This document shows positions 1 through 6,234 of a stretch of 7,181 nucleotides of DNA, in pieces (position 1 is the first letter of the stretch; every line of letters starts with the position of its first letter). Position numbers and translations under genes: made by a program. The stretch is taken from positions 1 to 7,181 of the forward strand of contig JABURN010000238.1 of the NCBI GenBank assembly GCA_014762585.1, in the 5' to 3' direction. A model generated the notes under the pieces. That model ran no database searches, was not told the DNA's origin, and saw only the letters and a program-made list of their open reading frames with translations. The stretch comes from Methylophaga sp. (GTDB lineage: Bacteria; Pseudomonadota; Gammaproteobacteria; Nitrosococcales; Methylophagaceae).

Positions 1-935
1 CACGGATTATTTCCGCCTTTCAGCCGCCCGAGTTTCAACCGCCCTATCTGGTCGATTTGATCGAAGTGGATGCCGGTCTCGATGCGGGCTATTTTACTTT
101 CTCTCTGGATATTCCACCCCATTTTCAGCGTGATGTGCTGGCCGGCAAATCACCCTCAATCCAGCTCAATGTGGATGCCACCCGGATGTCTCAGGCCTTC
201 AGCGGAGCAGGGTATGCTCAGCAGATAGTCACAGATGAAGTTAATGCGTTTATACAGCACTATCGGCAGGCACCGCTTGAACAGGTTGAGCTGGCTTACC
301 GTATCCGCTTCAACCCGAACATGTCCCAGAAATGGTTTGGCTCAATTAATGAACTGATAGAAATGGTCACGATGCTCTCCATCATCCTGGCTGGGGCGGC
401 GCTTATACGTGAACGCGAACATGGCACCATTGAGCACCTGTTGGTGATGCCAATGACGCCGGCCGAGATCATGCTGGCTAAAGTTTGGGCCACCGGACTT
501 ATCGTGCTGGTTGCCTCGACACTCTCAGTCATCTTTGTCGTCAAGCACTGGTTGGGTATACCCATTGAGGGCTCTGTCTGGTTTTTTGTTTTATTAACCG
601 GACTGTATCTGTTCTCCACCACATCAATGGGTATCTTTATGGCGACCATTGCCCGTAGCATGCCTCAGTTCGGGCTGCTGATGATGCTGGTCATGATGCC
701 CATGCTCATGCTTTCCGGCGGTGTCACACCGCGAGAGAGTATGCCAGTAGTGGCCCAAGTGCTAATGGAGTTTATGCCCTCGACTCACTATGTTTCCGGC
801 ACGCAGGCGATCCTCTACCGCGGTGCTGGAATTGAGGTTATCAGCCTGGAAATCCTGTCATTGCTGACAATCGGTCTCGTGTTTTTTACCGTTTCACTGC
901 TTCGCTTCAGACACAGTCTCAGTCAGGCTGTTTAG
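1..935 (+). CDS. yhhJ: ABC-2 type transport permease, YhhJ family (5' end outside window)
   Basis: The reading frame is open from base 3 to the TAG at 933-935, giving about 310 visible residues. The family is usually about 375 residues, so the N-terminal cytoplasmic tail and first membrane helix lie left of the window. The TTG at 57 is internal, because homologous-looking sequence continues upstream of it. The first third is a periplasmic domain. The cytoplasmic coupling segment (EREHGTIEHLL, from about 411) follows, then several hydrophobic helices, the conserved SGG-TPRESMP loop near 713-750, a further loop (THYVSGTQAILYRGAG) and a last helix ending in LLRFRHSL. These motifs match my memory of E. 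coli YhhJ closely. Such permeases form the membrane channel of an export ABC transporter. In E. coli yhhJ lies beside rbbA (ATPase) and yhiI (HlyD-like adaptor), so those partners are expected just upstream (inference). The substrate is unknown. Confidence 0.92.
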   Translation, partial: RIISAFQPPEFQPPYLVDLIEVDAGLDAGYFTFSLDIPPHFQRDVLAGKSPSIQLNVDATRMSQAFSGAGYAQQIVTDEVNAFIQHYRQAPLEQVELAYRIRFNPNMSQKWFGSINELIEMVTMLSIILAGAALIREREHGTIEHLLVMPMTPAEIMLAKVWATGLIVLVASTLSVIFVVKHWLGIPIEGSVWFFVLLTGLYLFSTTSMGIFMATIARSMPQFGLLMMLVMMPMLMLSGGVTPRESMPVVAQVLMEFMPSTHYVSGTQAILYRGAGIEVISLEILSLLTIGLVFFTVSLLRFRHSLSQAV

Positions 936-990
936 CTGTTATAAAAAAATAAAATCCTACAAGCTATTGTTTTTGTTTAATAATTATTTT

Positions 991-1007
991 CATAAGTTTC
1001 TCTTAAG
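991..1007 (+). promoter_or_regulatory. Candidate PmrA/QseB-type response-regulator box
   Basis: The 139-base AT-rich gap after the permease contains CATAAG (991-996), five bases, then CTTAAG (1002-1007). This 11-base-periodic direct repeat fits the YTTAAK-N5-YTTAAK consensus of PmrA/BasR and QseB regulators with one mismatch. A third copy, CATAAG at 1016-1021, follows; it matches a -10 hexamer at 4 of 6 positions and has no good -35, as expected for an activator-dependent promoter. The longer word TCATAAGTT occurs twice, starting at 990 and 1015. The region is AT-rich, so chance occurrence is a real possibility. I see no convincing intrinsic terminator for the permease in this gap. Confidence 0.3.
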
Positions 1008-1074
1008 ATTTCTCTCATAAGTTATGGCTGTTGATTCAGGTTTCTGAAACACCAACACAAATGGAGACCTAGTG

Positions 1075-1458
1075 ATGAAAAAATTATTGATTAGCCTCTT
1101 AGTAAGCAGTGTAGTGATCTGGCCACTGCAGGGTATGACTGAACCAGGTAAAGGTTCGAACAAGGGTCAGCAGGGCGGTGAACACAGTGAGATGCGAAAG
1201 CAGTCTGAAATCAAAGAGCAGCACAGGAAGCAAGAACAGACATACAAGGAACAACAGCAAGGTGATAAACAACAGGAGCAGTTGAGAGAGCAGGACCGGG
1301 AGAGAGTTCGTCAGCATCAGGATGAAAGCCAGGGAATGACTCAACAGCGCGAAAGAAAAGCAGAACAGGATCAGAAAGAGTTGGGACAAGGCTCGGAGCA
1401 GGGACAAAAGTCACGTGAAAATCGTAAAAAATGGTGGCAGTTCTGGGGAGAGGATTAA
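1075..1458 (+). CDS. Small exported Gln/Glu/Lys/Arg-rich protein with C-terminal WWQFW motif
   Basis: This is a 127-residue protein I do not recognise. ATG at 1075 is chosen over the GTG at 1072 because GGAG at 1063-1066 is then 8 bases away and the protein begins with a classic MKKLL signal sequence. The hydrophobic stretch runs over about residues 4-18, with cleavage probably near residues 20-23. The mature part has almost no hydrophobic residues: from about 25 to 115 it is dominated by Gln, Glu, Lys, Arg and Asp, with repeated EQ and QQ words, so it should be a long charged helix or be disordered. It ends abruptly in KKWWQFWGED, where the aromatic cluster (residues 120-124) follows a basic patch and could anchor the protein at a membrane surface or bind a partner (inference). 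There is no Cys and no lipobox. The reading frame is supported by the signal peptide and ribosome site; the function is unknown. Confidence 0.8.
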   Translation: MKKLLISLLVSSVVIWPLQGMTEPGKGSNKGQQGGEHSEMRKQSEIKEQHRKQEQTYKEQQQGDKQQEQLREQDRERVRQHQDESQGMTQQRERKAEQDQKELGQGSEQGQKSRENRKKWWQFWGED

Positions 1459-1473
1459 GTCGCAAAGCTGAAA

Positions 1474-1489
1474 ATTGATCAAGATCAAT
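1474..1489 (+). promoter_or_regulatory. Perfect FNR/Anr binding site
   Basis: The core at 1475-1488 reads TTGAT-CAAG-ATCAA, an exact match to the FNR/Anr consensus TTGAT-N4-ATCAA. It extends to a perfect dyad with 7-base arms (ATTGATC / GATCAAT) around a central AA. It begins 16 bases after the stop of the upstream small gene and lies about 120 bases before the ATG of the barrel gene. If it acts as a class II activator site at about -41.5, transcription would start near 1523, leaving a leader of about 85 bases. The sequence at the expected -10 is not a good hexamer; the nearest candidate is TTTAGT at 1516-1521. The direction (activation or repression) therefore cannot be read from the sequence. 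Confidence 0.8.
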
Positions 1490-1607
1490 AGCAGTGACGA
1501 AAAGTCCACATCACGTTTAGTAATCACGTAAGTTATTGAATGAAAGCATTGGATTACGGCGATAACCGGTGTGAAAGTATGAGCGATCGGTAAGGAAGCA
1601 TTAGAGA

Positions 1608-4133
1608 ATGCGATTTAACAGTTTATTACTGCTCTTGGTGTTGAGCCAGCAGTCTGTCGCGATGGCTGCGGATGAACCTCAACAGTCACCAACCCGGAGC
1701 GGTTATCAACTGGGCAGTTTTGTTGTTACCCCTGAGATGGGAATGACCGGTGTTTATGATGACAATATCTTTGCTACCCGCACTGACAAACAATCCGACC
1801 AAATTCTGATTTTTTCGCCTTCACTGAACATCAGCTCCGACTGGCAGAAACATGAGCTTGAATTCTTTGCTAATGCCGATATAGGTCGTTACCGCGACTA
1901 CGATACTGAAGATTATGACGATTTCAGCTTCGGCACCTCGGGCCACTATGACTTATCTGATAAGGACAATCTTTTTGCCGGACTGAGCTACAGTGAGGAT
2001 CATGAGTCCCGCGCCTCACCCGACAGTTTTTTCGGTCGCTATCCAACTGAATATAGTTCGCTTGATGCCCATGCCGGCACCATAAGACAGTTGGGTCAAT
2101 TTGCCATGCGGTTTGGCGGCACCTGGCAACAACTGGATTTTGATGACGTTCCAACAGAGTCCGGCATTTTGAATGATGACGATCGGGACAGGGATATTTA
2201 TGGCCTGGGCCTGCGGCTGACTTATAACAAAACCGCTAGCATGAGCCCGTTTGTGCAGGCCATTTATGATCGCAGGGAGTATCAAAATACACCCGACGAT
2301 AATCTGTTTGAACGTGACTCGGATGGCTATCGACTCGCTGCAGGCTTCAGTTCGACGATCAGTCAGAAGCTGAAATCAGAGGTCTATCTTGGCCATCTTT
2401 GGCAACATTACGAAGACGCCGCTTTCAGCGATATCAGCAAACCCGACTTTGGCGCCTCGGTTCGTTGGTTCAGCAATCCCAGCACGCTGATTTCTGCCAG
2501 TATTGAACGGGATATTACCGAAACCACGCTGTTTGCCTCGCCCGGTGCTGTTGAGACCCTCTACAGAGCAAGTCTTCAACACCGGCTTTTGCCTTACCTG
2601 ATTCTGAAGTCACACCTTAGTTGGAGTGAGTATGACTATCAGGAAATCAACCGTGAGGATGATTATCTTGATGTCGGTTTCGGACTGCAGTATGACCTCA
2701 GCCAGCATGTCTATCTATCGGCTGACTATCGTTACCTGCACCGTGACTCCAGTGTGGACTTTGACCGCCTGGAAAACGCACTTGATTACGACAGTCATCA
2801 AATCTTTTTGAGTATAAATGCCAGGTTATATCCGGTCCGCAATGAACTCGATACCAGCATGTCGCGGGTATGGGGTTCGGGAAACGCAGCAGAATCAGGC
2901 CCTTATGGTTTCTATGTCGGCGGCCAAATGGGCTATAACACCCTGGCAACGCATAGTTCAGAACAGAGAACTGATGGCGGTGACGATGATGCCCGCTATG
3001 GTGAAGCCGGTGTTGCCGGTGGCCTGTTCGGCGGTTATGGCTGGAACCGTAACCATTGGTATCTGGGGCTGGAACTGGAAACCGAAAACAGTAGTGCCGA
3101 CTGGTATCACCGCAAGAGCAAAGCCGACAGTCGTACATCCAGCCTGGAGAAAAACCAGAGTGTCGGAGCCAGCCTGCGGTTGGGCAGGGCGCTGATTAAT
3201 AATAGCCTGCTTTATGCCCGAATCGGTGCCGTCAGAACCGAGTTTGATGCTTTCTACCAACTCAATGACGAGCCAGAAAATGCTTACAACGATGATTTCA
3301 GTCTCAATGGCCTGCGGCTTGGTGTCGGTGTCGAGCTTGATTTAACAGAACAGTGGTTTGCCCGCCTCGATTACACCTTTACCAACTATCAAGATAAAGA
3401 TCTGACCTCAACCGGCTTTAATGAAGACTATGCCATCCGCGAGTCGCTGTTCAACCTGGGTATCGGCTGGCGCTTTGGTGCCGTGCCCAAGCATCAGCTG
3501 AAAGTAGAACCGGACTCGCTGGCCGGCCCTTATGCCGGTGTGCATATGGGCTATGGCATGACCGCCAGTGATCTGAGCGGTTTACATCGCGACCAGGCTA
3601 TGGGGCCTTACGATTTCAATGCCGAGTTTGCTGACCATGGTTTTACACCGGGCGTTTTCGCGGGGTACGCGATCAACTGGCAGAGAATGCTGCTCGCCCT
3701 GGAACTGGAGGCTGAGGTGACTTCGCTTGAATGGGAACATGAACGCAACACCAATGGTGGCGGTGGTCGTGATTTCTCTGTTGAAGCAGGTGAAACCATC
3801 GGAGCTGCCATCAAGCTGGGTTACATCCTTGATAGCGGTAGCGTTTTGTACCTGCGAGCTGGCCCAGTCAGAACCGACTTCACTACCCAGTGGCGCAAGG
3901 GCAATAACGCTAGTCTTGATATTGAGAGGGAGGACAGTCTGCATGGTTTCAGGTTTGGCCTGGGTGCTGAAGTACCACTGACGAAGCAGAGCTTTGTAAG
4001 GCTCGACTACACTCGTACCAATTATGAATCCTATGACTTTGTCACCGCTCATGGTGGCGGCAGTAATTCAGACGAGATGAGTTTCGATAACTCAAGCAAT
4101 CTCTTCCGCTTGGGTCTGGGGATACGGTTTTAG
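1608..4133 (+). CDS. Outer-membrane protein with three tandem beta-barrel units (BBP2-like barrel plus two OmpA-like barrels)
   Basis: This 841-residue protein starts at ATG 1608, with AAGGAAG at 1592-1598 as ribosome site. The signal peptide covers about residues 1-20 (cleavage after AMA). Residues about 35-408 look like a BBP2-type porin barrel: the hallmark YDDNIFAT is near the start, followed by SPSLNISSDW and many alternating amphipathic strands, ending in IFLSINARLY. Two small barrels follow, residues 431-623 (GPYGFYVGGQMGY to GIGWRF) and 640-841 (GPYAGVHMGYG to LGLGIRF). They share RLDYT-x-TNY, G-x-R-x-G-x-G-x-E and LYxRxGxVRT and resemble the OmpA-like eight-stranded barrel family. 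The protein ends in Phe, as expected for BAM-assembled barrels, and each unit ends in a strand of this type. BBP2 proteins often accompany exopolysaccharide loci, but the role here is unknown. The FNR box upstream suggests oxygen-dependent expression. The frame is intact over 2.5 kb, so a fusion artefact is unlikely. Confidence 0.88.
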   Translation: MRFNSLLLLLVLSQQSVAMAADEPQQSPTRSGYQLGSFVVTPEMGMTGVYDDNIFATRTDKQSDQILIFSPSLNISSDWQKHELEFFANADIGRYRDYDTEDYDDFSFGTSGHYDLSDKDNLFAGLSYSEDHESRASPDSFFGRYPTEYSSLDAHAGTIRQLGQFAMRFGGTWQQLDFDDVPTESGILNDDDRDRDIYGLGLRLTYNKTASMSPFVQAIYDRREYQNTPDDNLFERDSDGYRLAAGFSSTISQKLKSEVYLGHLWQHYEDAAFSDISKPDFGASVRWFSNPSTLISASIERDITETTLFASPGAVETLYRASLQHRLLPYLILKSHLSWSEYDYQEINREDDYLDVGFGLQYDLSQHVYLSADYRYLHRDSSVDFDRLENALDYDSHQIFLSINARLYPVRNELDTSMSRVWGSGNAAESGPYGFYVGGQMGYNTLATHSSEQRTDGGDDDARYGEAGVAGGLFGGYGWNRNHWYLGLELETENSSADWYHRKSKADSRTSSLEKNQSVGASLRLGRALINNSLLYARIGAVRTEFDAFYQLNDEPENAYNDDFSLNGLRLGVGVELDLTEQWFARLDYTFTNYQDKDLTSTGFNEDYAIRESLFNLGIGWRFGAVPKHQLKVEPDSLAGPYAGVHMGYGMTASDLSGLHRDQAMGPYDFNAEFADHGFTPGVFAGYAINWQRMLLALELEAEVTSLEWEHERNTNGGGGRDFSVEAGETIGAAIKLGYILDSGSVLYLRAGPVRTDFTTQWRKGNNASLDIEREDSLHGFRFGLGAEVPLTKQSFVRLDYTRTNYESYDFVTAHGGGSNSDEMSFDNSSNLFRLGLGIRF
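2898..4130 (+). repeat. Diverged tandem duplication of an OmpA-like barrel module within the outer-membrane protein
   Basis: Module A (2898-3476, residues 431-623) and module B (3525-4130, residues 640-841) align along their length at the protein level. Shared landmarks in order are GPY(A/G), an F-GGY or F-AGY strand, L-x-LELE, an LYxR-x-G-x-VRT strand, the G-(L/F)-R-x-G-x-G-x-E strand, LT-x-Q-x-F-x-RLDYT-x-TNY, and a terminal G-x-G-x-RF strand. A linker of about 16 residues separates them. The DNA has diverged strongly, so the duplication is old and both copies are probably maintained by selection (inference). Confidence 0.75.
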
Positions 4134-4146
4134 GTATCGTTTTTTT
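4121..4146 (+). terminator. Weak intrinsic terminator candidate overlapping the barrel gene stop
   Basis: GATAC (4121-4125) can pair with GTATC (4134-4138) across an 8-base loop that contains the end of the coding sequence. A run of seven T (4140-4146) follows after one G. The U tract is good, but a stem of only five pairs is short. Confidence 0.3.
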
Positions 4147-4176
4147 CGAAGACATAAGTGCACTTTGAATATTTAA

Positions 4177-4200
4177 ATAAGAATTTTATGAAATTCTTAT
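4177..4200 (+). promoter_or_regulatory. Perfect AT-rich hairpin in the leader of the secreted-protein gene
   Basis: ATAAGAATTT (4177-4186) and AAATTCTTAT (4191-4200) form a perfect 10-base-pair stem with the loop TATG. It lies between the two large genes, upstream of the GC-rich hairpin. A possible promoter, TTGAAT (4165-4170), 16 bases, TATGAA (4187-4192), overlaps it, so the dyad might be an operator rather than an RNA structure. Both readings are inference. Confidence 0.45.
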
Positions 4201-4213
4201 ATTTAACAAGCTT

Positions 4214-4236
4214 CCCGGTCAGCCTTGCCGGGTTTT
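4214..4236 (+). terminator. GC-rich hairpin followed by TTTT: terminator or attenuator
   Basis: CCCGG (4214-4218) pairs with CCGGG (4228-4232), with a possible extra T-G pair inside, and TTTT follows. It could end the barrel-gene transcript. It also lies only about 14 bases before the ribosome site of the next gene (GGAGG, 4250-4254). If transcription reads through from the barrel gene it would therefore act as an attenuator between the two. Confidence 0.5.
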
Positions 4237-4261
4237 ACATCATTCACCCGGAGGATGAGTT

Positions 4262-5551
4262 ATGAAAGGTAAACAATTTAACTTTATGGGGAAAAGACTG
4301 ACACTGGTGGCTATGATAACAGCCAGCCTGGGAATGCTTACTTTCAACAATATCCCGGTACAAGCAGATGATCATGGCAGTGTCGATCACAGCAGCGGTG
4401 ATCATGGTCAACATCAAGGAACAGGCGGAAAAAGAGGGGAAGGTAAGGGCGCCGATGGTCGCGGTGGCGCAGATAGTGTTCGTGGCAAGATTTTATCTAC
4501 TATGGATGATGACTCAGATGCACCGGCCTGGGCCAGGGGTAACCGTGAACTGAATCCCCACGCCAAGGGGGGACAGGGACAGCCCGATGGCGCTGGTAGC
4601 GAGAAGGGTGATGACTATGGTGATCTCTGGGTGGTTCTGCGTGATGACAGCGGCGCGCCAATACTCGATGAGAATGGGCAGATTCAACCCATCATCATTG
4701 TTGATGGACTACCAGTTGTTGTGCAGCTTACCGATCCTGACGGTGATGGCCACTACGAATTACCGACTGAATATGCTGATGCTGTACAGGAGGTTGAGCT
4801 GGGCCGCAGTAATGTTACCCGTTCACCCAGTCAGGTTATTTTGCATTCACTGGAAGAGGCATTATCCAAGCTTGATGGGATGACACTGACCAGTGACATG
4901 CTGACTGAAGCCGGCATGCTGGTCGTTGATGGTGCCACCATCGATTCACCATTGGAAAATCTGGCTTTGTATCAGGCATTGCTGACATCAACTGACAGCA
5001 ATAATGATGGCTTGCTCGAGGTTAGTGTCGATTACAGCGGCGAGAGTGGCGCTGGCACTTATACCTTCCTGGTACCAGAGAGTGTTCAGCTTGATCTTGC
5101 TGCCTCTTTACTGGCAGCCGGTTCAGATAAGACTGCATCCTTGACTGTCGACCGGGTGGTGACAGTGAGTCAGTTCCTGGAAGTGGATGATGAACTGAGC
5201 ACATTGTTGAACAGTTATGTCTACGATGGTTCCACGATTACTTACGGCGGCACAACAACCTGGATTAATGTTCAGGTTGACGGTATGGATACGCCAACAG
5301 ACCTGAGTGATGATATTTATCAATCAGTGGAAGTAAACCTGATTACTGGGACAACCGTAACGTATGACGGGGAGGATATTTTTGTTCCGGGTGTTAGTTT
5401 TGAGCTAGTGCCAAACACTGTCGATGAAAATAGTGACGGTATTCTGGATGCCAATGACACAAGTGATCTGGATGGTATTGATGGTTTCACACAAGCCACG
5501 GATGATGCATTGCAGGTGATAGAGTTTGTGCATGATTACAGCGTGGAGTAA
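4262..5551 (+). CDS. Exported protein with His/Asp/Gly-rich N terminus and calcium-loop-like motifs
   Basis: This is a 429-residue protein of a family I do not recognise. ATG 4262 is supported by GGAGG at 4250-4254, 7 bases upstream. The signal peptide is long, with its hydrophobic core at about residues 13-28 and probable cleavage after VQA (33-35). Residues 36-75 are low-complexity and rich in His, Asp, Gly and Lys (His at 38, 43, 48 and 51), so metal binding is possible. Three Asp-rich loops resemble dockerin, EF-hand or thrombospondin-3 calcium sites: DPDGDG at 158-163, DSNNDG at 245-250, and DENSDGILDAND at 388-399, continued by DLDGIDG at 402-408. The rest of the mature part (about 130-429) is acidic, with many Thr/Val strands, suggesting a folded beta-rich secreted domain. 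There is no catalytic motif, no LPXTG and no obvious type I secretion repeat. It follows the multi-barrel gene on the same strand, which hints at a surface partnership, but this is inference. Confidence 0.85.
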   Translation: MKGKQFNFMGKRLTLVAMITASLGMLTFNNIPVQADDHGSVDHSSGDHGQHQGTGGKRGEGKGADGRGGADSVRGKILSTMDDDSDAPAWARGNRELNPHAKGGQGQPDGAGSEKGDDYGDLWVVLRDDSGAPILDENGQIQPIIIVDGLPVVVQLTDPDGDGHYELPTEYADAVQEVELGRSNVTRSPSQVILHSLEEALSKLDGMTLTSDMLTEAGMLVVDGATIDSPLENLALYQALLTSTDSNNDGLLEVSVDYSGESGAGTYTFLVPESVQLDLAASLLAAGSDKTASLTVDRVVTVSQFLEVDDELSTLLNSYVYDGSTITYGGTTTWINVQVDGMDTPTDLSDDIYQSVEVNLITGTTVTYDGEDIFVPGVSFELVPNTVDENSDGILDANDTSDLDGIDGFTQATDDALQVIEFVHDYSVE

Positions 5552-5561
5552 AGAGGGTGGT

Positions 5562-5588
5562 GCTGGCCGGCTCGGCCGGTCAGCATTT
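5562..5588 (+). terminator. Intrinsic terminator after the secreted-protein gene
   Basis: GCTGGCCGGC (5562-5571) and GCCGGTCAGC (5575-5584) form a 10-pair stem with one G-T wobble and a TCG loop. A T-A pair (5561/5585) extends it. The following tail, ATTTGCTTT, is only moderately T-rich. It begins 11 bases after the TAA of the upstream gene, so termination of that transcript is the simplest reading. Confidence 0.75.
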
Positions 5589-5673
5589 GCTTTCGCTGAT
5601 AAGAGCTGTATCTGCTTACATTGTCCGGAACATCACGTATACGATAGACGGTCACGCCGCGGTAGCACCTGAA

Positions 5674-6165
5674 TTACTTATTCCGGGTAATTTTATCCAG
5701 GTAACCCATAGCAAAAGCAGACACGACAAAAGTGATGTGAATCAGCAGGTACCATTTTATTTTATCGTTGGAGATATGTTCGGCATTCATGAACACCTTC
5801 AGAAGATGAATTGATGAGATAGCTACAATCGACGCCGCAACCTTATTCTTCAGAGAGCCTGCATCCAGCTTCCCAAGCCAGCCCAGTTTGTCTTCGCCTT
5901 CATCCACGTCCAGCCGAGAGACAAAGTTTTCATAGCCTGAGAACATCACCATTACTATCAAGCCGCCCACAAGGGTAATGTCAATCAACGAGAGGGCAAC
6001 CAGAATAAGGTCTACCTCTTTCATTTCCAGAATCATGGGGAAAATATGAAAAATCTCCTGGAAGAACTTGATACCCAACAACGCCAGCACCAGACTCAGC
6101 CCCAGATAGATAGGTGCCATAATCCAGCGAGACGAATACATCAGTGTTTCAATTAGTTTTTCCAT
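5674..6165 (-). CDS. yqhA: YqhA / UPF0114 family inner-membrane protein
   Basis: The protein has 163 residues, against 164 in E. coli YqhA as I remember it. ATG at 6165-6163 is chosen because the family begins MERFLENAMYASRW and this one begins [18 protein letters not shown] at 6204 would add 13 residues with no family counterpart and would lie almost at the predicted transcription start. The ribosome site is weak (AAAGG, 6185-6181, about 15 bases away). Membrane helices are expected at about 15-35, 52-75, 104-122 and 135-155. Conserved family words are visible: FFQEI (34-38), [16 protein letters not shown] (73-83), [18 protein letters not shown] and MGYLDKIT at the C terminus. The molecular function of UPF0114 is not established to my knowledge. 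The gene runs convergent to the secreted-protein gene and appears to be transcribed alone. Confidence 0.95.
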   Translation of the reverse strand: MEKLIETLMYSSRWIMAPIYLGLSLVLALLGIKFFQEIFHIFPMILEMKEVDLILVALSLIDITLVGGLIVMVMFSGYENFVSRLDVDEGEDKLGWLGKLDAGSLKNKVAASIVAISSIHLLKVFMNAEHISNDKIKWYLLIHITFVVSAFAMGYLDKITRNK

Positions 6166-6205
6166 TGATGAACGCAACTGCCTTTGGAGGTGGTAAGTGA
6201 ACAAT

Positions 6206-6234
6206 AGGATATGGAAATAGAATATTTCAGTAAA
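6206..6234 (-). promoter_or_regulatory. Candidate sigma-70 promoter of yqhA
   Basis: On the minus strand TTTACT (6234-6229) and TATCCT (6211-6206) are separated by exactly 17 bases, each matching its consensus hexamer at 4 of 6 positions. Transcription would start near 6199, giving a leader of about 34 bases to the ATG at 6165. The promoter lies inside the remnant of a LysR-type regulator gene on the opposite strand. Confidence 0.4.

Noticed and set aside
57..59. TTG start codon for the permease frame
   Set aside because: The frame stays open to the left edge with plausible protein sequence, and the family needs about 65 more residues, so the true start lies outside the window.
936..990. Possible terminator for the permease (ACAA-GCTA-TTGT followed by Ts near 960-974)
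   Set aside because: The stem has only four weak pairs, which is not enough to support an intrinsic terminator.
1099..1407. Minus-strand 102-codon frame rich in Leu/Phe opposite the small exported gene
   Set aside because: The Leu/Phe composition is the mirror image of the Gln/Glu/Lys codons on the plus strand. The plus-strand frame has a signal peptide and a ribosome site.
1510..1529. Direct repeat ATCACGT at 1510-1516 and 1523-1529 just downstream of the FNR site
   Set aside because: The 13-base phase matches no regulator site I know, and two 7-base words in a short region can occur by chance.
2698..3260. Several long frames on both strands inside the barrel gene
   Set aside because: They are shadows of the 841-codon frame, which shows continuous beta-barrel motifs. 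None has a start signal or family motif.
5557..5814. Plus-strand 85-codon frame opening with GTG after the secreted-protein gene
   Set aside because: It begins inside the terminator hairpin region and overlaps the 3' part of yqhA on the other strand. It has no ribosome site and no recognisable protein features.
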